Shown: in pieces, positions 11,149 through 23,524 of the stretch
Layout of the letters: each line of letters begins with the position of its first letter
How positions within the stretch are numbered: the first letter of the stretch is position 1
Origin: Pneumocystis sp. 'macacae'
Lineage: Eukaryota; Ascomycota; Pneumocystomycetes; Pneumocystales; Pneumocystaceae
Assembly: GCA_018127085.1 (NCBI GenBank)
Contig: CM030722.1
Location: 186,001 to 250,000, forward strand
Length of the DNA stretch: 64,000 nucleotides
Direction: 5' to 3'
Notes under the pieces: model-generated
Seen by the model: the letters and a program-made list of their open reading frames with translations, nothing else
Told to the model about the DNA's origin: nothing
The model's database searches: none
Translations under genes and position numbers: made by a program

Positions 11149-13038
11149 TTAAATATTTCGATTTTCGAAAGTACTAAAATCACGTAAAGTATTACTCATT
11201 ACTAAAGGTATAGCCATTCGTTTTTTTTTTTTAATACTATCCCAGCAAGTTCTACAATAAATTTTCATCTTTCCATCTTTATCTATCTCATTTAAAGCAC
11301 CAGAGTCCATACTTTTACCACATCCTCCTGTACATTTTAAACACTTTTTATGCCATTTAGTAGAATTTGGTCCAGGATGAGATTCAAAAAAAGTTATTGA
11401 ATTGTTACAACCGGTACATTCTAAAACATAATTAGAAGAAGGTAATATAGTAAATAAAATACTATCAAATCCTCCGAATTTTGGAAGAGGTTTTTTTTTC
11501 ATAGAGAACAATTTAGTTGAAGTATTATCTTTTAATGATTCTATATTTATAGTTTCTGATAATATTTTTTCTTGTAATGGAGGTTTTGATAAAAAATTAT
11601 TTCCTAGTTCTGATCTGCACTAAGATATTATTAACAAATATCCATTTAATCTAAAGAGTTACTTTTTTATGATAAATACCATTTTTGTAGAAAATATAAT
11701 TATTTTCCTTAAATGGAGTATTACAAAAATAACATTTAAAACATTCTTGATGATATTTCTTTCCTTCTGCAATACAAATTACAGTATTTGTTACGTTTTT
11801 TTCACAAGAATCACATAAAAACAATTGTTTTTTCTCTTGATCTGAGAGTATTTTTAAATGTCTAGAAAATATTTCTTTCTCTGAAAAAGAGTTGCAATCA
11901 ATAACTGATAAAGCGTTGTTTTCCGATTTAGCAAAATTTTCTGAAAATAATTTGTTTTTGTAGTTTTTAGTTGATATTAAAGTAGGAGGGATATTTTCTT
12001 GAGAAATGCTTGTTTGTGTTTCTGATAAAGCTATAGGTGACATTTTAGATTCTACGTTTTCTTCTTTAATTATTCTATCTGGAGAATTAGATAGTTTAGA
12101 AGAAATATTGATTATGTTAGGTGTGCTAGATGAATTATGTAATCGTTTTACTTCTGTAAAATTTTCTATATGCTTGCGAATATTTAAAGAATTTCTTTTT
12201 TTCTTGATAAGTAGTTCTCGCATTTTTGAATCTTTTAGAGAGATTTGTTGTATGGAAGTACAAATTTGAGAAACATTAGTCTTTTTCAAATTATCCATAA
12301 TTAATGAACTGTTTTTAATAGGAGAATTTAGTATTTTGTTTGTATATTTTTCTGAAGATTTTATAGAGTTCGTATTTTTCTCTAGATTTTTATCTGAATT
12401 TTTTATATTAATAATAAAACTATTCTCATAGCAAGATTGTTTATTAGGCTTTATTTTTAAAATATTTTGAATATTTTTGTTTCTATCGATTTCCTTTAAG
12501 TTCTAATATGTTTAAGTAATATTTTTATAAAGAAGTTCAAGTTTTACTTTTTGAGAATCTTTGTTTTCATATATCTGAATAGTATTATTCATATCATTTG
12601 AACATAGACTATTTGAGTAATTAGAAAGAAAAGTAAAAAAATATGATATGTTTACTTGTAATTCTCTGATAAGAGATGAAGGTAGCAGTTTTTACAATAA
12701 TGAGTTTCTTGTTTTCCGATAGTATTATACATTAATTTATTCTGTAAAATTTCAGAAAATTAAAATATAATATAGAACAAATACAGATGAAAAAGTTTCG
12801 CAACATGAGGAGCATAGCCAAGGTATATCTTTTTTCGGGAATTTAGATGATGGATTTAGATAATTTTTCGTGTTTTTTGCAAAATTACTATAAATGTAAA
12901 TTTTAAAATTTGTTTGAATAAGTAGTATTACTCCATCGAAAAAAAATTATCTGTCTCTATGTTTTTTTTGTTAAATTTAATATCCAACATATTATGGTTT
13001 TTGTGATTATTTTGAGGCAAAGAATCATATTTATTCAT
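11149..13038 (-). CDS. LIM-domain protein (fungal paxillin-like type)
   Basis: Zinc-finger scaffold, probably at actin structures or the septum by analogy with fungal Pxl1-like LIM proteins (inference). Exons (minus): 12932..13038, 12785..12887, 12656..12741, 12548..12608, 11663..12502, 11149..11619, 555 aa. Near the N-terminus is a Cys4 block: CSSC, then about 21 residues, then CKNC, built from exons 2 and 3. A 280-codon low-complexity exon rich in Ser, Asn and Lys follows. The C-terminal half has two LIM fingers: LCDSCEKNV...KKYHQECFKCYFC...YHKKC and LECTGCNNS...KWHKKCLKCTGGC...IYCRTC. Both have the C-x2-C...H-x2-C-x2-C-x2-C spacing. Start is the first in-frame ATG after a stop; the upstream exons are supported by continuous frame only. 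Confidence 0.82.
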
Positions 13039-13551
13039 GGATGTTAATCTTATTTCTTTAGATTTTTTTAATGTTTTTGACTTTTATATTCTCTTTTCTC
13101 TTTTAAATAAATGTAAAAATATATATATTTCTTTATTAATATTTATTTTTGTAATTTTAATACCTTTTGTTATCTAATTTTTAAGTTATCAACATTAGGC
13201 TAACCATGGAAACTGTATCGATAACATTGAACGTTTATTTTTTTATTGTAATAATGTAAAATTTACATTTACATATTATATAATTTTTACAAAGAAATAA
13301 ATTTGCTTTATATTTTAACACTATATAGGTCTTACATGAAAATATTATTTCATATTAGTTTTATATAAGAACTTTTGATATTAAACAAAAATGATTTATT
13401 GAAATATGTAATTTATAGTATTATAAAAAACAAAAAATATATTATTTAATTGTATTTTTATTATAGAATTTATATTTTTTTATGAAAAAATATAATATTA
13501 TGTTTTTGAAGTTGTTGAAAATAGTTAAATATTTAGATATTGACGAACAGA
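13039..13551. other. Intergenic, nothing recognised
   Basis: 513 bp of very AT-rich spacer between two minus-strand genes. Confidence 0.5.
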
Positions 13552-15766
13552 CTATTTATTAATAAATAAATTATGCATATTTTTACGAGATACCTCTTTT
13601 AAAGTATCGACATGCTGATTCGCTTTAATAAATAAGTTTTTGTATTGGTTAATAATATCTTTTAGGAATTCTTCTTTTGAGAATTTACCGTTACATATAT
13701 CTTTTAATTTTAACTCCATCTATATTTTTAAACATTTTGAATCTTGAGATTTCTGAAATATGGTACCTCTTTTCGTAGAAAAGGTTTAGTCAAACTTTGA
13801 CTAAAACCAATTTTATCATAACCATCTACTAGAGCTATACCTAATGTACTAGGTATAAATTCATAGATTTTATCTTTGTTTTTATCGTTTTTATTATTTC
13901 TAAGTTGTCTAAATACATATTTTCGATCTGTAATTTTTTGAATATGTTCTGCTATAGTAGAATCAGTACCAATTCCATTAATATTCATTAAGTTGATTAA
14001 TTCTGATTCAGTTAAATGCCTTGGTGGTTCTGTTCTTCCTTCTGACATTTCAGTATAGTCAAATGTTATTACCTCTCCTTCATTAAAAACAGGTAAACAA
14101 GTAGATGAAATCCATTTTTCATATAAATAAATGTCTAGGTAATTTTTTTCCAATACAACAAGACCTGATGCTGAAAAGAATTCATTTCCCCATTGTACAA
14201 TAATTGTAGTTTGTTCCCCCTGAGCATTTTGAGAGCAAGATGCAAGAAAATGTCTAACAATAAAAGAATAAACTTTATATTCATCAGCAGATTTTAATGA
14301 GTTTTTTTTTACATATGTTGTAGGATGAATTGGAGGGTGTGCTTTATCATTATTTTTCCCTTTCCTAGGATGAGAAAATTTCCCATTTAATAAACTTTAA
14401 GAATTAGTTAAGTTTATTCATTTAGTAAAAACACCTTTGAGCATAATTACCCCATTGTTCATCATCTATTTGTCTTCTAATTAAATTATGTAAATCAATA
14501 TTGTCATCAAATTGGTCTGTTTCTGTTCTTGGATAGCTTATAAAGCCTTTTGTGTAAAGAGTTTCTGCTATCTATTTTTACTATTAGAAAAAATTAATAT
14601 ATGAAAAAAACAATACTTTCATTATATCTTTTGAAGATAATCCTAAATATTTTACTCCCTGTTTTTGAAGCTCAACTGTTGTAAGTGGATATGGTTTCCT
14701 TTTTATAATGAGAAATGCTTTATAAATGATTAGAATACAATTTACTCTTCGGTTTTCGTAAAACATTCTTAACCTTTACTTTATCAAAAAGAAGACAATT
14801 CTCATATATTAAAAATACAGAAAGTCTATCAAAAAGTCTAACTCGTTTCCAATTAAATGATGTTTGATAATTATGAAAATAAATTTTAATAGACCAAAAT
14901 TTTTCAGAAACAAAATTTTCTATTCGTTTCCATCTGTCAACTACAAAACCAAGAGTTGGAAATTGACATGATCCTTTTAAATGTTAATATGATATATTGT
15001 TTATTTTAATATAATAAACCATAGCTAATTATCTCTTTTGCTAAAGGTTCAAAATTTTGCAATGATAAAGTTTGAAAACGTGTAAATGCAGATCCTACTC
15101 TTAAATCGAATTCTATACGTGCAGCAACTGCATTGACTTGCTTTTGATCGATATTGAAAGGTTGGTGAGCCGCTTTTAAAATATGTCTAGGAAAATAAAA
15201 AAAATAAACATTAGATATTTAAAAATATACGTTTTTTCAAGATTATTAAAATGTGCGCGTTTTATTTCGATTTTCGGATTTGCTTTTCGTGCTATATCAA
15301 CTATTTCTGCTGCAATATATTCACCTTCCCTATCACAATCCGTCCAAATATAAAGTCCCTGTGCACATTTACTTTCTTTTAGAAGATTTTCATGAATATT
15401 TTTCATTTCCTGATATCTTTAATGTTTTTTTTTTGCTAATTAAGTATACTTTATTGATTGTTGTGGTTACTTTTGCTTCAAATAAACTTAAAGGATTACA
15501 TGTATTCCATTTTCTAAATGTTTCTTCAAATTCCCATTCTAATAGATGTCCCCTAACAGATGTAAATGTGACAGAACTGTCGCCCCAGTTAAAATTAAAT
15601 TTAAAGTGAATATCATAATTTTTGTTGTAAATATCTTTTGTTTTTCTCTAAACATTAATTTAAATAGGAAAAAATATTGAAATACTGTGTGAACATTTCC
15701 TCCTCCAAGAATATATGAAATTGTTTTTGCAATTGACGGTTTTTCTGCAACACAAAGGATTTTCAT
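13552..15766 (-). CDS. TOP3: DNA topoisomerase III
   Basis: Type IA topoisomerase that with a RecQ helicase (Sgs1/Rqh1) and Rmi1 dissolves double Holliday junctions. Exons (minus): 15686..15766, 15450..15647, 15231..15409, 15020..15186, 14739..14973, 14617..14698, 14435..14571, 13767..14394, 13552..13719, 624 aa, close to the fission yeast protein. Toprim motifs: ILCVAEKPSIAKTI at the N-terminus and LYIWTDCDREGEYI (acidic DxDxE triad). The catalytic tyrosine lies in GFISYPRTETDQF. Other conserved pieces: NWGDSSVTFTSVRGHLLEW, GSCQFPTLGFVVDRW, AHPPIHPT and NINGIGTDSTIAEHI. Introns are 38-47 nt. No C-terminal zinc fingers, as is normal for fungal Top3. Confidence 0.96.
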
Positions 15767-16143
15767 AAATCATTAAAATGATTATGTTGAGAATATTAGT
15801 ATTTTGTTTAACGTGATTAATATTTTAATAAAAAATGTTTGAAATCATATGAAATTTTAAAATATTATTTATAAAAAGATCTTAATATATATATATATAG
15901 AAATGTTTTTAAAAAAAATCTATATTTAATTTTGATTTATGTATTTTTGAATAATGTTTTTTTGAATAATGTTTTTTGAATAATATATATATGTAACATT
16001 TCATTAAAGACTATTGACCTAGAATGTATAATAGTGCGACAAAATATTTACAATTTATTTAGATATCAAAACTTTTTAGCTTTTATAGATATTTTGATTT
16101 TATTTGAAAGTAAATGAGTAATTTTACGATCTATTTTTAGAGT
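15767..16143. other. Intergenic with short A/T repeats
   Basis: 377 bp between TOP3 and DCTN4. It contains a short TA dinucleotide run near 15889 and a small tandem repeat listed separately. Confidence 0.5.
15944..15986. repeat. Three tandem near-copies of TTTTGAATAATGTTTT
   Basis: The word GAATAAT followed by a T-run is repeated three times in a row, a local tandem duplication in AT-rich spacer. Confidence 0.6.
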
Positions 16144-17855
16144 TTAACTTAAACGTAAAACTTTTCCTACGCCAATTACTCCCCAGAATCCTATTTCTTT
16201 AGAAACGATGTTTTCTTTTACGTCAGTGTTTAGATGCTTGAATTCATTTTTGTCGAGGCTAATATTATAAACTATTTTAACAAAGATTGAAATTTCAACT
16301 AAATCATCATTGAAACTAAAATCATTTGAAGGAATTTCCGATGGAATAATTTCAAGAACAACAGTTGTAGAATTTTTTTCACGTTCCCATAAAGTTCCTG
16401 ATACTGGCATTTTTGTTAGATCTTTTACTGTAGATTTAACAGCAGAACTATTATCAGAGACATCATTATTAGCACTTACTTCGAATTCTGGGCATAAAAT
16501 GGTGACATTATGATTATATTTTCCAGAAGTTTGTCGAGGTGTTGCTAAAAAAACCTTTATTTTTTCATAAAGAGGATTTGTTACTGTTAAAAGAAATAAA
16601 TTTGCTACATTTGGTAAAAGTTTCCCAAGAGAACAATTAGAAATTGGTCCAGGAAAACATTTTAAAGAAATAGTAGGTAAAAAGTTCCTATGTAATTAAC
16701 AACATACTAATAATATAGCAAATATTTACATAGCTATTAATTTAACATGAAATTTTGTAGACATAGGCTTGTTTTCTGGATTAATAAGAATATTTTTACA
16801 TGAACGGCATCGTTTTAATCTTTTAGTCCTTAACAAATATGGTATAGGTTTGAGATCACTATTGTTATTAGTTAATAATGAAATATACAATATAATTTTA
16901 CTTTTTAAATATAACATGATTTAATTGATAAAATCTTTGTTTAACTGTAGCAACTATACGCTTTTAGTTCTGTTTTAAAATAACCTTGTTTAACTACTTT
17001 CGTCTAGATTTTTTATTTCAGACATTTTTTTAATAATTTCTTGATCATCTTGTAAATCTCGGGAATTGTTATCAAAATTGAAAATATTTGGTTTTTTTTT
17101 GTTTTCGATGATTTTTCTTTTGCTAATCTTTTCGTATATATTTGTTAATTTTGAGATTGCAGAATGATCGTTTGTATGTAATTTTAAAGTTCCATGTATT
17201 TCTTCATAATATGCTTTTAATTTATTATAAAAAAGCTTTTTTCTCGAAAATTCAGTTGATAAATTTTTCAATTGAGCTATTTATGTGTAATTAATAATAT
17301 AAAAAAAAAAGTAAAACTGAAAATTATTCACCATTAAGCCCTGTAGGTTTTTCAAAAATCATGTTAATTTCAGCTGACGTCCATTGGCAATATGGACACT
17401 CCATAACATAAGAATGAAATTTTTCAGTTGAACTTAATTGTTTTTTGTTTAAATCTTCTTGAAGTTCTATAATTGATAAAGATGTAAAGCAAATGGGACA
17501 TTGAAAACAGTTTCGTAAGCATCTACGGATATTAGTGTGGAATTTGATAATGTATTTAGACTTTCCTATTTCCATAACTATTTATGTTTGATTGAGGTAC
17601 TTCGAAAAGACAGTTTGGACAAAAATAACTAATTGTTTCCTCTTGAATACAACGAGGACATCTTATTACATAGCATTCTTTACAAAAATAAAGATTTTGT
17701 AAAGGATGGAATGAAAAAGATGTCCTTGGATTTTCTGTGTTAATTTTGTTGTTTGGAATTTCTAAAGAGTTTGAAAATGGAATATTTCTTTTTTGCAAAT
17801 TAATTGATGAATCTGAGCATGGACAATAAATATGAACATATGGAAAAATAGTCAT
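16144..17855 (-). CDS. DCTN4: Dynactin subunit p62 (DCTN4)
   Basis: Pointed-end component of dynactin, the dynein activator. Exons (minus): 17566..17855, 17332..17522, 16998..17276, 16902..16953, 16730..16858, 16144..16687, 494 aa. Zinc-binding N-terminus: YCPCSD, then FCKECYVIRCPRC and YFCPNCLFEVP, then CLRNCFQCPICF and ECPYCQW, the Cys-pair series typical of p62. Middle part RFYQLNHVIF, then LRTKRLKRCRSCKNILI, is a strong family signature. The C-terminal beta-rich part is less conserved. The first intron (17523..17565) has no GT at its start: protein conservation (GNR|CLRNC) places it at GAAAGT...CCGTAG. A canonical alternative (40 nt, GTACCT) would replace the conserved loop. Confidence 0.93.
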
Positions 17856-18141
17856 ATAAAAGTAAGAACTGAAGTTATTTACAAGAGTCTATCCAAATGA
17901 AATACCTGTTTAATGTTAGTTCTACGAGAAAATAATTTTGTGAATAGATTAATTTCCTGACGTTTCGTATATATTTAAAAAAAATTAAATTTTATAGAAA
18001 AAAGTAATAATAAATACATTTATTTTAATATAATGTAAATTGATTTTAAAAGGAAATTTTCTTATTCGGTTTCTATTGTTTTTTTTTAAATTTTGATATG
18101 AAAAAATATTAAAATATTGAAATAAAATTTAAAAACGGTAA

Positions 18142-19359
18142 ATGTTTAAATTTATTATAGAAAGAGAAAGATTTATATTTTTTATTGGATTTCCTTTCTT
18201 TTTGTTAAAAAAAAAAATTTATTCTGGCCCTTTGTTGAATCAAAATTATATGTTTAAATTTTATTACTTATTCAAAAATTACTCAACTTTTGATAGAAAA
18301 AATGGCAAAGATTTTCGTGTTTTTGATGAGAATGTCAAGAAAAAACAAAGATTACGGGCTGTTATGGATAAAGTTGAGAGCAGAAAGGTAGATTATTTAA
18401 AAGATGAAGTTGCAAACCGTTTAGTAGAAAGGCTTATGGTAGGAATATAATATATATTTTGTTAAATTATTTTAAAATATATTAGTTTATTAGAAAAAAG
18501 TTTAAAACTGTCCTTGATTTGGGCTCTGGATCAGGACATATTGTTTCATGTCTTTTTAAGATAAATAATAAATACGAATATAGTCTTTCAGGGAAAATAG
18601 AACGGATTATTATGGCAGATGTTTCTGACGAGATTCTTAATAGAGATGATTTTTCTAAAATTCCAGATTTTTTACTAGAAAAAGTATGTATAGACAAAGA
18701 AATTCCTTCATTCCCTGAAAATACTATGGATGTTGTTATAACCAATCTTTATATGCATTGGATTAATAATCTTCCTGGTTTTCTTAAAAAGGTATGGCAT
18801 ATATTAATACCAGATGGTGTTTTTTTGGGTTCTATGATTGGAGGAGATAGTTTATTTGAATTAAGAACATCAATTCAACTTGCAGAGCAAGAAAGAAAAG
18901 GGGGTATTGGTACAAGAATTTCTCCAATGACTGGTGGGATTATAAAATAAGAAAATATATTTTATTGAGTTTTTAAGATGCTCAAGATATGGCTAGTTTA
19001 TTAAATGATGCTGAATTTAAATTGATTACGATCGATGTTGAAGATATTGTTATTGATTATCCTGATATGATTTCTCTTATGATGGATTTACAGAAAATGG
19101 GTGAAAATAATGCTATAATAACTCGTCCCCATATTATTTCTCGAGATGTTCTGTTTGCAGCTGAAGCAATATATAAAGAACTTTATGGAAATAGTAATGG
19201 TACACTTCCTTGTACTTTTTGTATAATTTATATGGTAAATTTGTTTTTGTTATTGTTAATTGTTTGACAATTGGAAAGATCGCATGGAAGCCATCACTTA
19301 ATCAGCCTTTGCCGTTAGAGAAAGGTAGTGGAAAAATAAATCTTAAAGATATATTTTGA
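18142..19359 (+). CDS. NDUFAF5: Complex I assembly methyltransferase-like protein NDUFAF5
   Basis: Mitochondrial class I SAM-dependent enzyme; the human protein hydroxylates an arginine of NDUFS7 during complex I assembly. Exons 18142..18438, 18486..18933, 18978..19234, 19279..19359, 360 aa. Hydrophobic/basic N-terminus consistent with mitochondrial import. Family markers: FDENVKKKQRLRAV (the FDRxLKxxQRxRAA motif), SAM site VLDLGSGSGHIVSCL, VVITNLYMHWINNLPGFL, GGDSLFELRTSIQLAE, and the C-terminus IYM then AWKPSLNQPLP. The intron at 18934 starts GTGGGA. Presence implies a proton-pumping complex I, which fission yeast lacks. Confidence 0.93.
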
Positions 19360-20228
19360 AAAGAGTAATTTTTAAATATAGTAATGTAGTAATGAGTATA
19401 TTACTTTTCGGAAAAAATCTACTATTAAAAAGGTATAATTTCAAGAAATATCTTTTAAATATATTGGTTGAATTTTTAAATATTTATTAATTTTATATAT
19501 GGTTTTATAAAAATAGTAAAATTTATGTAATTTAAAGATATTATCTAATGATTTGTAATTCAAATTTTAAAAAAAAATAAAACATTAAAAATTTTAAGTT
19601 TGTACTAGGTTGCTTTAAATTTATGATATAAGATTTAAAATAATTTAAATAATTTAAATTAAAAATTTTTATAAATATTTAGTGATTATTAGCTATTTAT
19701 GTGTTTAGTCTTAAGTTATTAATATATTGTTATTTGGATCTAAAAAATATGAGTAATTTGATGATTTCTTGATATTTTTTAATTTAAATCAGTGAAAATG
19801 TTTTTAAAAGTATTTTATATATAAATTATTAAATGATTTTATAATTTCATAAGAGTATTAACAGTTTTACTATATTTAAATATAAAAAATATGAATATCT
19901 GAATTTTATTTAATCCTGTTTTTAAGATGTTTATATTGAAATTTGTATAATATTTATTAAAAAAAATAGAATTATATTTAAAAAAGCATTTGTATTTTTA
20001 TCATTTCGATTGAGTATTTTTATAATTAATGATTTTTTTAATTTTTCTTGTTCAAGTTTTTATTATTTTTTCTTTTATATGTTTTTTCCTTACCTTAACC
20101 AATTTATAATTATCATATATATTGATAAGTTTAAATTATGTTTTGTTAAATTAGTAGAGATTGTTTTTATTTAAAAAGTTCATGTAGTAATTTATAAAAT
20201 AAATAGAATTAATGATTATTTATAGAAA
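19360..20228. other. Intergenic between convergent genes
   Basis: 869 bp of extremely AT-rich sequence with no coding frame, RNA gene or clear repeat. Confidence 0.5.
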
Positions 20229-21761
20229 TTATTTATTAAGGTCTTCATGTTTACGTTTATTATTTTCTTTTAATTTTCCAAAATTAGTCATACTTATTTC
20301 TGCCTCTATTTTAGCAGAAGAGACTGTGTTTAATTCTTGAGTTACTTTGAAATCACTGATATGTGGATTTTTTTTCATTTTAGCATTTACATGTTTTTCA
20401 ATTGCTTGAATAAGTAAAATGTCTCTTTGGGAAACAAATGTGATACTTTCTCCTGATCTTCCGGCACGAGCTGTTCTCCCTACTCTGTGAATATAATCGT
20501 TTGGATCCTTAGGAATATCGTAATTTATAATAAGTTCAACAAATGGGATATCTAAACCGCGACTAGCAATATCTGTAGCAATTAGAATTTTACTTGTTTC
20601 TGCTTTGAATCTTTCAAGAGATTGGATTCGTTTTTTTTGCGGCATTTCAGAATGTAATGCCATAACCTTTAATTCTAATATATGAAACATTCTGAAAAGT
20701 AGCTCGGTTGTTTTAGTTCTATTTGTAAAAACAATTGTTGATTTTTCTTTGTATTCTTGTGTATTGAAAATGCGGTAAAGATATGCTTCTTTTACATATG
20801 AAGGAATAAATACATATGTTTGAATTAAAGATGAAGGAATTGAGATACTGTATTTATTAAAGTATTTTTATAGAAAGTTGGGGAATACCTGGATTTTATA
20901 ACATTATAAAAGAATAATTGCTTTTTTCCCGGTTTTGATGATTGGGTTTGCAATTTTTTTATTGTATCGGTAATAGTTGCTGTAAATAATAAAGTTTGTC
21001 GATTGTCTGCATTTGGCAAAACACGTATGCATTCTTGAATATCTTTTGAAAAGTTCGGAGTTAAAAGTCGATCTGCTTCATCTAGTACTAAGAATCGAGC
21101 TCGCTTAAATGCATTAATAGTTTCTTGTCCACTGCTTCTTATATGATCTGCAAGACGTCCTGGTGTTGCAATAACAATATGTGGACGTTTTACTAGTACT
21201 AATGCTTGCGTCATCATATCCAGACCACCAATGATAGTTGTATGTTTTAAATCTATGGAAGTACCTAGAATAGCTAACTGATCTGAAATTTGTAGTGCTA
21301 ATTCTCTGATTTATAATTAATTCTGTTTTATTTTTTCTTCATGAAATAATGAAACCTTGTAGGTGTTAAAATTAGGGCAAATATTCCATATGGATCTTCA
21401 GACAATAATTGGATAATTGGTAGTGCAAAAGCCATTGTTTTTCCTGAACCTGTTTTGGCATTTCCTATGCAGTTTTTTCCTATATTATTATTGGTTAGTA
21501 TTATTTAGCCTATGAACTAGTAAAACCTTGTAAAATGGGTCCAATACATGCAGCTTGGATAGCTGTTGGCCTTTTGATGGCAATTTTTTTGAGTGTTTCA
21601 ATAAGCCATGTATGTAAACCACAGGCTTTGAAAGAAGTATCTAGAATTATTGAATCTGTTTGTTGTTTCCGATGATTTAGAGAAGGGGATAATTTAGTTT
21701 GTTTGTTTATGTCTTTTTGTTTATTATCTAAACTTGTCATTTTTATATTATTTGTAGTCAT
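20229..21761 (-). CDS. DBP8: DEAD-box RNA helicase DBP8
   Basis: Nucleolar ATP-dependent helicase for early 18S rRNA processing. Exons (minus): 21527..21761, 21356..21479, 20889..21305, 20229..20847, 464 aa. Motifs in order: Q-motif region ending [14 protein letters not shown], motif I AKTGSGKT (split from GK by an intron), Ia PTRELALQ (also split), Ib [32 protein letters not shown] region [41 protein letters not shown]. The DBP8-specific segment is [16 protein letters not shown]. The basic N-terminal extension is about 45 residues. DBP8 rather than DBP3/RRP3 is chosen from that SYVKEAYL region and overall length. Confidence 0.93.
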
Positions 21762-22361
21762 TAATCGAAAATGAATATTAAGTCGATGTTTAATTATAGT
21801 AGGTATAAAAATGATTTATATGTGAATTGATCATGTTGTTTAATTGAAGAATCGTTTGAACTGAATAAAAAGAATATATAGGTGTATTGTTTGTTGCATG
21901 TACACGTTATATATGTGCTATTTTAAAATGTATTATTAGTGATATTTTGATATTGTTAAAAGAACTTTAGTCTATATATTTTAGAAAAGAGGACAGGTTT
22001 TTTGTAGATATTTAGTTGCGTACATACAATATAAATATTTGTTGCGTAAAATAATGCGTGCAATTTTGTATATTTAATATATATTTGTATTTTTATGCAG
22101 CTTTATATTGTTTTTATTATACTTATAAGCCGCACATGTTTTTTTATAAAATATATGGTATTTCATAAAATATATCTTTTTTTATCTTTTTGAGTTCGTA
22201 TTGATATGGGCTGTTGACGGTTGACAATTGTATTAAGCGACGTTTTTTTTCGCTTGGACAAGACGGTCGGTAAGAAATAAAAGATGAAATATATTTGATT
22301 TTAAATTAGATAACGTTTGTTTTCTTTGATTATTATTTATCCATTTTGAATTCTTGAAATA
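21762..22361. other. Divergent promoter region, DBP8 / EB1
   Basis: 600 bp with no coding potential. AT-rich, with a slightly less AT-rich patch near 22230-22270. Confidence 0.5.
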
Positions 22362-23339
22362 ATGTCAGAGTCTCGACATGAATTGCTTGCATGGTTGAAT
22401 CAGGTAGTAGATAGATAGGATGTTTAGAAATATATTTATAGTTCGAAATAGCTAACAAGTTTGGCTATTACGAAAGTTGAGCAATGTGGAAAGGGTTAGT
22501 TGTTATTTGTATGGGGTTGGCATTTGTTAATTAAGGAAGGATATGTTTATGCACATGTATTTGATTCAATATATGGTGAGAAGAAGTAAATTATGGCCAG
22601 CATGTTAATTTGTATTAAGGAGATGTTCCCTTTAGGAAAATTAATGTTCTTACTTCGCAATTAGAAGAAGAGTGTTAATTATATGTAGTTTAATTGTAAC
22701 AATGAGTATCAATATATTCAAAATTGGCGAGTTATTCAGAGTATTTTCACTCAACACAAGATTGAAAAGATCATTTGTGTTGATAGACTTATAAAATGCA
22801 AATTTCAAGATAATTTAGAATTTCTTCAATGGGTTAAAAAATTTTGGGATCAGCATTATAATGGTGTTGAATATAATGCTTTGAGCAGAAGAGAAGTTAA
22901 ACCTAGTAATCCAATAGTGTGCTCTACGAGACCTGTTTCAGCGCATAGTGTGCAGAATCGAAAAACTTCAATAGTTAGTACTACATCTATGCGTGCATCA
23001 CCGAATCCTACTACTACTTTTTTAAATTCTCAAATACAAACATTGCAAGAAAATGTTTCTGGGTTGGAAAAGGAGAGGGACTTTTACTTTAATAAGCTAC
23101 GGGATATAGAAATCCTTATTCAAGCTGCTATCGATATAGATCCTTTGACTGCTCAAAATGAAGAAAGTCTTTTAAAACAAATACAGAACATATTGTATTC
23201 TACAGAGGTGGTTATATATACATGTGTATGTATTTAAGTTTTAAATTGATAATAGGAAGGATTTGAAGTCCCTGATATAAATGGAGATGAAATTAATAAA
23301 CAAATAGAAAACCTTCAAATAGAAGATGAGACTTTTTGA
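22362..23339 (+). CDS. mal3: Microtubule plus-end tracking protein EB1 (Mal3/Bim1)
   Basis: Binds growing microtubule tips and recruits other +TIPs. Exons 22362..22403, 22452..22494, 22540..22575, 22620..22645, 22689..23207, 23256..23339, 249 aa. The calponin-homology domain is cut into five exons: MSESRHELLAWLNQ, LTSLAITKVEQCGK, GYVYAHVFDSIY, GDVPFRKIN, then FNCNNEYQYIQNWRVIQ and LEFLQWVKKFWDQHYNG, which match EB1 closely. A Ser/Thr/Pro-rich linker follows, then a coiled coil with the EB1 cargo signature (ERDFYFNKLRDIEILIQ). It ends EDETF, an acidic tail with terminal Phe instead of the EEY/F seen in animals. Exons 3 and 4 are only 36 and 26 nt. Confidence 0.95.
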
Positions 23340-23524
23340 AACCAGTTTTTGTATAAAGGTATCTTGATTCTTTATATTTTTAGGATTTCTTTTTTTTAAT
23401 AAGATTTTTTTATATATAAATGAATTGATATTTTATTTTATTATGTACTGCTGTTTTGTCTATAACTGCTTTGTAAAATATAGAATATTATTTTATTTTA
23501 TTGCTTTGTTTTGTATACATGTAT

